A DNA stretch of 64,000 bases from JACCTU01 sp963700495 (GTDB taxonomy: Bacteria > Actinomycetota > Thermoleophilia > Gaiellales > Gaiellaceae), in contig CAVOXT010000002.1 of assembly GCA_963700495.1 (NCBI GenBank), forward strand, positions 104,488 to 168,487, written 5' to 3'. The notes beneath the pieces are model-generated. The model saw only the letters and a list, made by a program, of their open reading frames with translations, was not told the DNA's origin and ran no database searches. A program made the translations under genes and the position numbers. Below are positions 36,913 to 44,834 of this stretch, in pieces. How positions within the stretch are numbered: the first letter of the stretch is position 1; each line of letters begins with the position of its first letter.

Positions 36913-37956
36913 GTGCGCATCTTCCTGAGCTACCGCAGAGAAGACGCGAGCGGGCACGCAGGCCGGCTCTACGACGCGCTCGCCGCGAAGTTCGGCGACG
37001 AGAACGTCTTCATCGACGTCGACACGATCGATCCGGGCGTCGACTTCGGCGAAGCGATCACACGCGCGGTCGCCGGGTGCGATGCCCTCATCGCCCTGAT
37101 CGGACGGGAGTGGCTGAACGCGACCGACGAGGAAGGCCGCCGGCGGCTCGACGATCCCGAGGACTTCGTGCGGCTCGAGCTCGAGGCCGCCCTGGAGCGC
37201 GACGTCGTGGTGATCCCCGCGTACGTACAGGAGGCCGAGCCTCCTCGGGCCGATCAGCTCCCTGCGGAGCTCGAACCGCTCGCCCGACGCCAGGGGGCGG
37301 TGCTCAGGGACGTCGGTTGGCGCGACGACGTCAGGCGGCTGATCTCGCGACTCGAGGACTCCGAGAAGACTCAGCGAGAACCAGCATGGTGGCGGAGCAG
37401 GAAGCTTCTGGCGATCGCCGTGGCCCTCGGGACAGTGGTCTTGGCCGCCGCCGCCGTCTCGATGTTCATGTCGGGCGGGTCATCCGGGAAGGGCGAGGAC
37501 ACCGGTTCCTTCAGTGCGGACGAACGTCGGCTGCTCGGGGTGATCCCCGCCGGTACACGGGCGTCGTGCATGCGAAGAAGCGAGCTCGCGCCTGGGGCGC
37601 AGGCGAGCGTCTCCTGCTCCGGCACGCGGCTCTCGGTCGAGTACCACCTGTTTCCAAGCGCCTCCGAGGTCGACGACTGGTACGCCCAGCGACGTGAGCT
37701 CGAGCGAATCGAACCGGACACGGGAAGCTGCACCGCGGATGCGTTTCGGGGCGAGATCCGCTGGCGGGCGGACGGTCGCGAGGTCGGCCGCGTCGCCTGC
37801 TACATCGACCCCAACGGCGAGTCGGAGCTGGTCTGGACCGATCCCCGCGTCAATGTGGGCGCCGAAGCGAGCGTGTACAGCGGTACCGGCCGCGCGGCGG
37901 TCATCAGCCTGCTCAGGCAGTGGCGCTGCTGCTTCCTCCTTGAACCGGCCAATTGA
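36913..37956 (+). CDS. TIR domain - transmembrane protein with small outer domain
   Basis: 347 residues from GTG 36913, three bases after the TIR-WD40 stop. The TIR (1-150) is a close paralogue of the one at 31930: IFLSYRREDASGHAGRLYDA, VFIDVDTIDPGVDFGEAIT, DALIALIGREWL, DDPEDFVRLELEAAL with Glu89. One helix (about 166-187: LLAIAVALGTVVLAAAAVSM) leads to an outer domain of about 150 residues with four Cys (RASCMRRS, SVSCSGT, GSCTADAF, VACYIDP) that resembles the C-terminal sensor-like modules of actinobacterial membrane proteins. Last gene of the TIR operon. Ligand unknown. Confidence 0.8.
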   Translation: MRIFLSYRREDASGHAGRLYDALAAKFGDENVFIDVDTIDPGVDFGEAITRAVAGCDALIALIGREWLNATDEEGRRRLDDPEDFVRLELEAALERDVVVIPAYVQEAEPPRADQLPAELEPLARRQGAVLRDVGWRDDVRRLISRLEDSEKTQREPAWWRSRKLLAIAVALGTVVLAAAAVSMFMSGGSSGKGEDTGSFSADERRLLGVIPAGTRASCMRRSELAPGAQASVSCSGTRLSVEYHLFPSASEVDDWYAQRRELERIEPDTGSCTADAFRGEIRWRADGREVGRVACYIDPNGESELVWTDPRVNVGAEASVYSGTGRAAVISLLRQWRCCFLLEPAN

Positions 37957-38011
37957 CCGTGAACCGCCCACGGTGATTAGATCGAGCGCCGTCGTGTTCT
38001 CGCGACCTCTG

Positions 38012-39779
38012 ATGGCGATCAGCGACCTGCTCGACCGGAAGCGGCGGTGGGACCGCCTGCCGTTCCCGATCAGCGTGCTGACGCTGATCGGGCTCCGGGA
38101 TCGCCTTCGCCAGCGGAACCTGTACGACACCGGACTTGCCGAGCCCGGGCCGGAGCTGCTCGAGAAGGCACGTGACCCCCGCTTCACGTCGGTGCGAACG
38201 ATCGACGGCACCCTGAACGACCTCGAGAACCCGCTGATGGGAAGCGTCGGCGCGCGCTTCGGCCGCAACGTTCCGCTCGAGCACACCTGGCCGGAGCCGG
38301 AGCCGGCGATCCTGGAGCCGAACCCGCGGGTGGTCAGCCGCGAGCTCTTGACGCGCGAGCGGTTCATCCCGGCGACGACGCTCAACGTCCTCGCGGGCGC
38401 GTGGCTCCAGTTCGAGGTGCACGACTGGTTCAGCCACGGCAAGAGCCAGGAGCAGAATCCCTGGGAGCTCGCGTTGGCCGACGACGACGACTGGGCGGAG
38501 CGCCCGATGCAGGTTCCACGTACGCGTCGAGACCCGACCTCGGACGACGATCCGTCCACACCGCCGACCTTCGCCACCGCGGACAGCCACTGGTGGGACG
38601 GCTCGCAGATCTACGGCTCGGACGAGCGCTTCGCCAAGGCGATCCGGTCAGGCGAGGACGGCAAGCTGCGCGTCGGGCCCGACGGCCTCCTCCCGCGCGA
38701 GCTGGAAGAGGCAGCCGACCTCACCGGTGTCGCCGGGAACTTCTGGGTCGGCCTCGGCGTCCTCCACACGCTCTTCACCCTCGAGCACAACGCGATCTGC
38801 GACCGGCTGCATGCGCGAGCACCCGACGTGGTCGGACGACAAGCTCTACAACACCGCGCGCCTCGTCAACGCGGCGCTGATGGCGAAGATCCACACGGTC
38901 GAGTGGACGCCGGCGGTCATCGCGCACCCGGTGACGCGCTACGGGATGCACGCGAACTGGTGGGGGCTCGCCGGAGAGCGCTTCGACAAGCGCGTTGGGC
39001 GGCTCGGCTCGAGCGAGGTACTGAGCGGCATCCCCGGCTCGCCGACGAATCACCACGGCGTCCCGTACTCGCTCACCGAGGAGTTCGTCGCGGTCTACCG
39101 GATGCACCCGCTCCTCCCGGACGACTACGTCTTCCGCTCGGCCGAGAACGACGAGCTTCTTCAGGAGCGAACGTTCCGCGAGCTGGGCGCGCTCCAGACC
39201 CGGACGCGCCTGGAGGAGATCGGCGTCCCCAACGCGATCTACTCGTTCGGCATCGCGCACCCCGGCGCGATCACGCTCCACAACTACCCGCGCTTCCTCC
39301 AGACCTTCGAGACGGCGGACGGAACGGTCGTCGACCTCGCCGCGATCGACGTCCTGCGGATTCGCGAGCGCGGCGTTCCGCGCTACAACCAGTTTCGGCG
39401 GCTGTTCCGGTTGAAGCCGGCCGATTCGTTCGAGGAGCTGACCGACGACCCGGCCTGGGCGGACGAGCTTCGCCGCGTCTACGACGGTGACGTCGAGCGC
39501 GTCGATCTGATGATCGGGCTCTACGCCGAGCCCAAGCCGAAGGGGTTCGGGTTCAGCGACACGGCCTTCCGGGTCTTCATCCTGATGGCGTCTCGCAGGC
39601 TGAAGAGCGATCGGTTCCTGACCCGCGACTACACGCCGGAGCTCTACACCCGCGCCGGGCTCGACTGGATCAACGACAGCACCATGGTCGACGTGCTGCT
39701 GCGCCACTACCCGGAGCTCGGGCCGGCGCTCAGCGGCGTGGAGAACGCGTTCGCGCCCTGGCCGCGCGTTCGCGCCTAG
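38012..39779 (+). CDS. Animal-type heme peroxidase / fatty-acid alpha-dioxygenase-like (one frameshift)
   Basis: About 588 residues. ATG 38012 is a fair start (MAISDLLDRKRRWDRLPFPI); a GTG slightly upstream is possible. The frame breaks near 38816, between ICDRLHAR and EHPTWSDDKLYNTARLV. Motifs of the peroxidase-cyclooxygenase superfamily: WLQFEVHDWFSHG (distal His), DSHWWDGSQIYG, FTLEHNAICDRL, TVEWTPAVIAH, and EEFVAVYRMHPLLPDDY (proximal His). The HDWFSHG and RMHPLLPD wording matches plant/bacterial alpha-DOX-like enzymes that make 2-hydroperoxy fatty acids. It follows the TIR operon after 55 bases and shares its stop bases with the converging metallo-hydrolase gene. Confidence 0.82.
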
Positions 39780-40477
39780 CGCCCCCGCTCCACGAGCTCC
39801 TGCACGCGGTCGGCCGCGCCCTCGGTGATCGGCTCGCCGTGACCGACGCCGACGACGTTCACGTCGAACGTGCCCAGGCGCCGGATCGACTCACGCTGCT
39901 GTTCCTCGTTCAGGTTGAAGCCCGGCCAGCCGGGTCCAAACGACGGCCAGGTGGCGATCGCGTCACCTGCGACCAGCACGCGCCGCTCGGGCCAGTAGAA
40001 CGCCAGGTGCCCCGGCGAGTGCCCCGGGATGTGAACCACCTGGAGCGGCCCGAGTGCGTCGCCCTCGTCCAGCGGCTCGTCGACGGCGCACGGCACGTGC
40101 TTCGGCCTCCCGAGCGCGAGCCCGATTCGAAACGGCCAGAGGCTCAGCGGGAAGATGGGACGCAACCGTCCCGACTGTGCCTTTCGCGTGCCAGCGATGA
40201 TGTCCGCCTCCCACTCGTGCGAGTACACGGTCGCGCCGCTCAGACGCTTCAGCGCCGCGAGTCCCCCGAGGTGCGAACGGTGCGCGTGCGTGAGAACGAT
40301 GTGGATCAGCTCGTCCGGAGTGCGGCCGAGTTGTCGCAAGTAAGCGAGCACTTCCCGAGCGTCGTCTTCGAAGAGCGTGTCGACGAGCGTCAGCCCGCCC
40401 GCGTGTTCGAAGAGGAACGCGTGCACGCGCCCGCCCTTCTTGTCGCCGATGCTGTGGACGCCTTCTGCGAGCTGCAC
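39776..40477 (-). CDS. Metallo-beta-lactamase-fold hydrolase with altered metal motif
   Basis: 233 residues. GRVHAFLFEHAGGLTLVDTL, HIVLTHAHRSHLGGLAAL, VVHIPGHSPGHLAFYWP, VLVAGDAIATWP and VVGVGHGEPITEG follow the glyoxalase-II-like order. The usual HxHxDH is HAHRSH: the Asp that holds the second zinc is Ser, so it may bind one metal or be inactive. A normal paralogue (HAHGDH) is at 57238. It is the downstream gene of a minus-strand pair with the trypsin-like protease (six-base gap). Substrate unknown. Confidence 0.8.
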   Translation of the reverse strand: MQLAEGVHSIGDKKGGRVHAFLFEHAGGLTLVDTLFEDDAREVLAYLRQLGRTPDELIHIVLTHAHRSHLGGLAALKRLSGATVYSHEWEADIIAGTRKAQSGRLRPIFPLSLWPFRIGLALGRPKHVPCAVDEPLDEGDALGPLQVVHIPGHSPGHLAFYWPERRVLVAGDAIATWPSFGPGWPGFNLNEEQQRESIRRLGTFDVNVVGVGHGEPITEGAADRVQELVERGR

Positions 40478-40483
40478 GCGACG

Positions 40484-41575
40484 CTATGCCTCTCCGCCGA
40501 ACCGGACGCCGGCCTTCTTGAGCAGCGAGTCGTTGGACAGCTTCCACAGTGCGACTGCCTTGTTCGACTCCATGTAGCGCCCCGAGTAGTGGAGCCCGAT
40601 CACCCGGTGAGACTCGAGATCGACGACGCAGGACCCCGAGTTGCCGCCGAGCGTCGAGCAGTCGTGCTTGAACGTCGTGCCCGACACGCCGGTCACCTCC
40701 CCAGGCTGCAGCCGCTTGACGTTGTAGATGTTGTCGAAGATGCGGCGCATCTCGTCCGGGTCGTTCCGCCGCGAGTCGGAGGCCGGGAAGCCGATCACGT
40801 AGACCTGTTGCCCCTTCTTGGGCCGCACAGTGCGGGGAACGAGCGTGAGCGGAGGCGGCAGCGACTTCCCCGCCGACCGACGCGTGACACGGAAGAGCGC
40901 AAGGTCGATGTCGTCGTGAACGCCGATCACCTCGGTCAGTCCGAATTCCGACGCGAGTCCACCGCCGAACTCCTCGTGGAAGTCGATCCGGCCGCGCATT
41001 CCCGGCTCGAACACCCAGCGGCGGCCGTCCTGGCGCGTGAATTCCTTCGCCACGTGCCGGTTCGTGATCACCACGTCGTCGGCGACGAGCCAGCCGGTGC
41101 CGATCCAGTCCAGCGCCGGGTGGCCCTTGACCTCGATGCGGCCGACGCTTTGGATCGCCGTTTGGATCGAGTCGCGGTACTGCTCCAGCTTCTGCCAGGG
41201 TGTCGGCGGCGGGAAGAAGTGCCCATCCTGGATCAGGATCGCCGGACGTCCGACGAGCAGCACGATCGCCTCGGTCCCGACGATCTCTTCCGGATCGAGC
41301 TGTGCGTCGGGGCCGTCGCGCCTGATCTTGCGAATCGCCCGCTTCGCCCCCTCCGCGGTGCGCTCGACCGCGGTGCGGACAGGTTGTCCGAACGCGACCT
41401 CGACATCCTCCGGGGCCGCCCCGATCTCCGCCCGGGACTCGTCGGTTGCGCGGCGGGGCCGGTGGAGTGCGCTCGCGAGCACCTGCTCGGGTTCCTCGTT
41501 CAGCCGCTCTTCGAGCTCGTCCAAGTCGGGAACGACACGCTGCGCCTCCACGATCAACTCACGCGTCGGCTTCAC
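40484..41575 (-). CDS. Cytoplasmic trypsin-like serine protease with N-terminal helical region
   Basis: 363 residues, no signal peptide. The trypsin fold starts near residue 140: GTGWLVADDVVITNRHVAKE (His174), GVHDDIDLALFRV (Asp224), STLGGNSGSCVVDL (Ser313), then HRVIGLHYSGRY. The first 100 residues (KPTRELIVEAQRVVPDLDEL onward) are helical and charged and could be an adaptor that recruits the protease, as in effector-associated trypsins of bacterial conflict systems; I cannot name the domain. Position between TIR, MBL and TRAFs-binding/patatin genes supports such a role but does not prove it. Confidence 0.82.
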   Translation of the reverse strand: MKPTRELIVEAQRVVPDLDELEERLNEEPEQVLASALHRPRRATDESRAEIGAAPEDVEVAFGQPVRTAVERTAEGAKRAIRKIRRDGPDAQLDPEEIVGTEAIVLLVGRPAILIQDGHFFPPPTPWQKLEQYRDSIQTAIQSVGRIEVKGHPALDWIGTGWLVADDVVITNRHVAKEFTRQDGRRWVFEPGMRGRIDFHEEFGGGLASEFGLTEVIGVHDDIDLALFRVTRRSAGKSLPPPLTLVPRTVRPKKGQQVYVIGFPASDSRRNDPDEMRRIFDNIYNVKRLQPGEVTGVSGTTFKHDCSTLGGNSGSCVVDLESHRVIGLHYSGRYMESNKAVALWKLSNDSLLKKAGVRFGGEA

Positions 41576-41597
41576 TGGTCCTCCTCTCTCGACGCCG

Positions 41598-42263
41598 TCA
41601 CAAGGACAGCTGCTCTGCGTACTCGGTCGCCCACGTCATGAGCTCCTCGGTCGGACAGTGCTTTCCAGGATCGGTGTGGCTGCCGCCGAACGACTTCGTG
41701 CAGAGCGCGTGCGTGGCGAAGCCCTTCTCGCCGTCCTTGAGCTGCTCGGCCGTCAGCAGGCGGATCGGGATCCCGAGCTTGACCGCGTGGACGGCGGCCT
41801 TGTACGCCGCGCGGCGAAGCGCATCGCTGTGCTCCATCCAGTCGCCCCGAGCCCACTCCGCCCAGCCTGCGATCTCGATGTGGATCCCGCGGGTGTTCGC
41901 GCCCTTGGCGCCCCAGGGGATCACGGTGTTGTCGAGCGTGCGGAAGCACTCGAGCTCGTCGAGCACGAGATGCGCCGAGCCCTGAGCTGCCGGGTTCTGG
42001 AACCACTGGGCGGACGAGCGGGCGGAGTTGCTCTGGGTGCAGTGGATGACGATCAACCCGACCTGCGAGAGGCTGCGCGTGCCGCTCTGCCGAACCGCGG
42101 TGTACTCCCGCGAGCAGACGGCATTGAACGGCTGAGCGGGCATCTCGAGATCGAGCCCCGACTCGCCCTTGAACTCCTCGGGCACGGTGCAGTCGTAGTC
42201 GCCGGTCTCCTCGGGCGAGCTCAGCAGCGCCTCGAGGTCGGCGGTCTCCTGACGGCTCGACAT
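41598..42263 (-). CDS. N-acetylmuramoyl-L-alanine amidase (Amidase_2/PGRP type)
   Basis: 221 residues. LSQVGLIVIHCTQSNSAR has the first zinc His, SAHLVLDELECFRTLDNTVI and GIHIEIAGWAEWARGDW the conserved middle, and GGSHTDPGKHCPTEELM the second pair with Lys/His and Cys ligands. It cleaves the amide between muramic acid and the stem peptide. There is no signal peptide, which suits a phage-type endolysin or a cargo released by another route. The N-terminal 55 residues are acidic and unassigned. Between the trypsin gene (22 bases) and the unknown gene at 42309. Confidence 0.85.
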   Translation of the reverse strand: MSSRQETADLEALLSSPEETGDYDCTVPEEFKGESGLDLEMPAQPFNAVCSREYTAVRQSGTRSLSQVGLIVIHCTQSNSARSSAQWFQNPAAQGSAHLVLDELECFRTLDNTVIPWGAKGANTRGIHIEIAGWAEWARGDWMEHSDALRRAAYKAAVHAVKLGIPIRLLTAEQLKDGEKGFATHALCTKSFGGSHTDPGKHCPTEELMTWATEYAEQLSL

Positions 42264-42308
42264 GCGCCCTCTCCTTTACTCCTCTCGTGGAGGAGCGTCA
42301 AGAGCGGG

Positions 42309-43427
42309 CTACGTGATCCAGCCGTCGCTGAGCGAGTAGCAGGCCCACGCGCGGTAGGTCGTCCCGAACGGCGGGATCGCGCGACTGGCGCAGTGGCAAT
42401 CCGGAGGTCCGATCCCTCCCTCCCATGCGTGCATCGCGGCGCCCGCCTGGGGCTTCTCTGGATCGGGCTCCGAGCCGGCGCCGCTGCTCGCCCAGCGGCC
42501 GAGCTCCCACTTCCGGCTCAGTGTGCGATTCCCCTGCGCGTCCTTCGGCCCCTGGAGGCAGTAGGCCTTGCAGTCGGTCAGGAGGCGCTCCCAGCCGTTC
42601 GCATCGCGAGCCCACTCGTCCAGCCCCGGCCCGCCGTACCACACCGCCCTGCCGTTCTCTCCGTACCCCATCCACACCGCGGTGAGCGGGTACCCACCGT
42701 TCTCGTCGAGGAAGGCGAGCCGGCAGCGGCGCGGCTGCGGGATCTGCTTCGTGTGCACCATCGGGCTGGGCAGCGACCAGATGTCGAAGTTGTCCAGCAG
42801 GACATCGCCCTCGCGCGCGTAGACCGAGAAGTAGCGGTAGCGGGGCCCGCCGACGGGCCCGATCGAGTGGCAGGTGAGCTTCGGCTCCTTGACGAACACC
42901 GCGGGGCCGGTACCGTCCCACGCCGCCGCAACGTCGATCTGCTGCTCCACCCGCTTCTGCCGGAACATGTACGTGTGCCGGAGCAGGATGATCGGCTTCG
43001 GGTACGAGTACATGTCCGAGAGCTCGCTGGCGACCGCGAGCCGGCCGACACCGTTGCCGTCCACTCTCGGGCCGTCGAGGACTTCGACGCGGGAGATCCC
43101 GAAGCCGTTCGAGGCGGCGTCCATCCGTGCGGTCAGGTTCCAGGTGTAGTTCCAGACGTAGCCGTCCGGGAAGTGCTCGTTCCGGCGCGAGAGGTGGCAG
43201 CCGAACGAGCCGAGACCACCGTTCCGGCCGTCGTTCAGGTTCGGATCCGCGTGGAAGAAGTCGTCGACGATGCGCGTCCCGTCGGCGGCGGTGACGCGAC
43301 CGAGGTGGCCGGGGCCGACGACCGCGCCCGTCGTCGCGTTCCGGGTCAGCTTGAGCCAGACCTCCCAGGTCCCGTCCTCGTTCGTGAAGACCGCTCGGTT
43401 GCCCGTCTTCTTCGCGCTGATCGCCAT
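42309..43427 (-). CDS. Unknown protein, beta-rich
   Basis: 372 residues from ATG 43427 (AISAKKTGNRAVFTNEDGTW). I do not recognise a family. The sequence is rich in aromatic and beta-forming residues (DGYVWNYTWNLTARMDAAS, GPRYRYFSVYAREGDVL, GRAVWYGGPGLDEWARDANG) and has several Cys near the end (LLTDCKAYCLQGPK, PDCHCASR). No signal peptide or membrane helix. It lies beside the amidase on the same strand and back to back with the TRAFs-binding-type gene, and could be a cargo, a lectin-like or a carbohydrate-active protein. Coding is certain because of its length and codon pattern. Confidence 0.55.
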   Translation of the reverse strand: MAISAKKTGNRAVFTNEDGTWEVWLKLTRNATTGAVVGPGHLGRVTAADGTRIVDDFFHADPNLNDGRNGGLGSFGCHLSRRNEHFPDGYVWNYTWNLTARMDAASNGFGISRVEVLDGPRVDGNGVGRLAVASELSDMYSYPKPIILLRHTYMFRQKRVEQQIDVAAAWDGTGPAVFVKEPKLTCHSIGPVGGPRYRYFSVYAREGDVLLDNFDIWSLPSPMVHTKQIPQPRRCRLAFLDENGGYPLTAVWMGYGENGRAVWYGGPGLDEWARDANGWERLLTDCKAYCLQGPKDAQGNRTLSRKWELGRWASSGAGSEPDPEKPQAGAAMHAWEGGIGPPDCHCASRAIPPFGTTYRAWACYSLSDGWIT

Positions 43428-43466
43428 GTTCACATGCTGCACTCCTCGAGCGGGGCAAGTCCACCC

Positions 43467-44834
43467 TTGACAACGGCGGCTCGACGGGCGAGCCTCGAGA
43501 GCGTCACTGGTCCGCTCTGCTTCGTGCTGATGCCGTTCGGGAAGAAGCCGGACGGCGCCGGCGGCTCGATCGACTTCGACGCCGTCTACGCCGACGTGAT
43601 CGCGCCGGCGATCAAGGCTGCCGGCCTCGAGCCGCTGCGCGCCGACGAGGAGCAGACGGGCGGGATCATCCACAAGGCGATGTTCGAGCGGCTGCTGCTC
43701 TGCGAGTACGCCGTCTCCGACCTGACGACCGCGAACCCGAACGTCTTCTACGAGCTCGGCATCCGGCACGCGCTGCGCCCGTACAGCACGGTGCTGATCT
43801 ACGCCGAGGGCGGCCGGCTTCCGTTCGACGTCGCACCTCAGCGGGCACTGCCGTACACCGTCTCGGCGGGAGGGACGCCGACCGACGTCGAGGGGACGCG
43901 GCGGCTGCTCGAGCAGAAGCTGCACGAGGCCCGGGAACACACGACCGACAGCCCGCTGTTCCAGCTGATCGACGGCCTGCCCGCGCCCGAGATCGACCGT
44001 GCGAAGACCGACATCTTCCGCGACAGCGTTCGCTACTCGGCCGAGCTGAAGGAGAAGCTCGCGCAGGCGCGCAAGGATGGAGTGGACGCGGTCCGCGCCG
44101 TCGAGGCAGGGCTCGGCCCGATCGAGGACACGGAAGCGGAGGTCGTGATCGACCTCTTCCTCTCCTATCGCTCCGTGAAGGCGTGGCCGGAGATGATCAC
44201 GCTCGTCGACAAGATGTCGCCCCCGCTCGCGGCCGCAGCGATGGTTCGTGAACAGCTCGCGCTCGCGCTTAACCGAGCAGGCGACGGTGAGCGTGCAGAG
44301 CGCGAGCTTCTCGACCTGCTCGAGCGGCGCGGCCCGAGCAGCGAGACCTACGGGATCCTCGGCAGGGTCTACAAGGACCGCTGGATGGCGGCGAAGGAGG
44401 CCGGGAACCGGATGCTCGCGCGCGGGTTGCTCGAGCGCGCGATCGACGCTTACACCAAGGGCTTCGAGGCAGATTGGCGGGACGCCTATCCCGGCATCAA
44501 CGCCGTCACGCTCCTCGAGATCCAGGACGCGGCGGACCCGCGGATCCAGAAGCTCCTGCCTGTGGTCCGGTATGCGGTCGAGCGCCGGGTGGCCCGTGGC
44601 GAGCCCGACTACTGGGACTACGCCACGCTCGTCGAGCTCGCGGTGATCGCGCGCGACGAGAATGCTGCCGCTGACGCCCTCGCGCCGGCTCTGGCCGCGG
44701 TGCGCGAGCCGTGGGAGCCGGAGAGCACGGCGAACAACCTCCGCATGATCCGCGAGGCACGGAGCGAGCGCGGCGAGACGCTGCCCTGGACCGAAGAGGT
44801 CGAACGCGAGCTGCTCGGCGTGACCGTGGCCTAG
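43467..44834 (+). CDS. TRAFs-binding (DUF4071)-type protein with N-terminal nucleotide-hydrolase-like domain
   Basis: About 455 residues; TTG 43467 is a tentative start, GTG 43524 is the alternative. The N-terminus FVLMPFGKKPDGAGGSIDFD, VIAPAIKAAGLEPLRADEEQ, LLCEYAVSDLTTANPNVFYE and LGIRHALRP matches a Rossmann-like domain related to nucleoside deoxyribosyltransferases/TIR-like folds. Residues from about 180 are TPR-like helices (GDGERAERELLDLLERRGPS, ALAPALAAVREPWEPESTAN) as in TRAFs-binding proteins. Its TAG shares a base with the GTG of the patatin gene, so the two are co-translated. It probably senses or regulates, or makes a nucleotide signal for, the phospholipase. Confidence 0.75.
   Translation: MTTAARRASLESVTGPLCFVLMPFGKKPDGAGGSIDFDAVYADVIAPAIKAAGLEPLRADEEQTGGIIHKAMFERLLLCEYAVSDLTTANPNVFYELGIRHALRPYSTVLIYAEGGRLPFDVAPQRALPYTVSAGGTPTDVEGTRRLLEQKLHEAREHTTDSPLFQLIDGLPAPEIDRAKTDIFRDSVRYSAELKEKLAQARKDGVDAVRAVEAGLGPIEDTEAEVVIDLFLSYRSVKAWPEMITLVDKMSPPLAAAAMVREQLALALNRAGDGERAERELLDLLERRGPSSETYGILGRVYKDRWMAAKEAGNRMLARGLLERAIDAYTKGFEADWRDAYPGINAVTLLEIQDAADPRIQKLLPVVRYAVERRVARGEPDYWDYATLVELAVIARDENAAADALAPALAAVREPWEPESTANNLRMIREARSERGETLPWTEEVERELLGVTVA

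Noticed and set aside
41037..43466. N-terminal extension of the TRAFs-binding-type protein by 800 residues
   Set aside because: The frame is open only because it mirrors the trypsin, amidase and unknown genes on the other strand; the MPFGKKPD start of the fold lies at about 43525.
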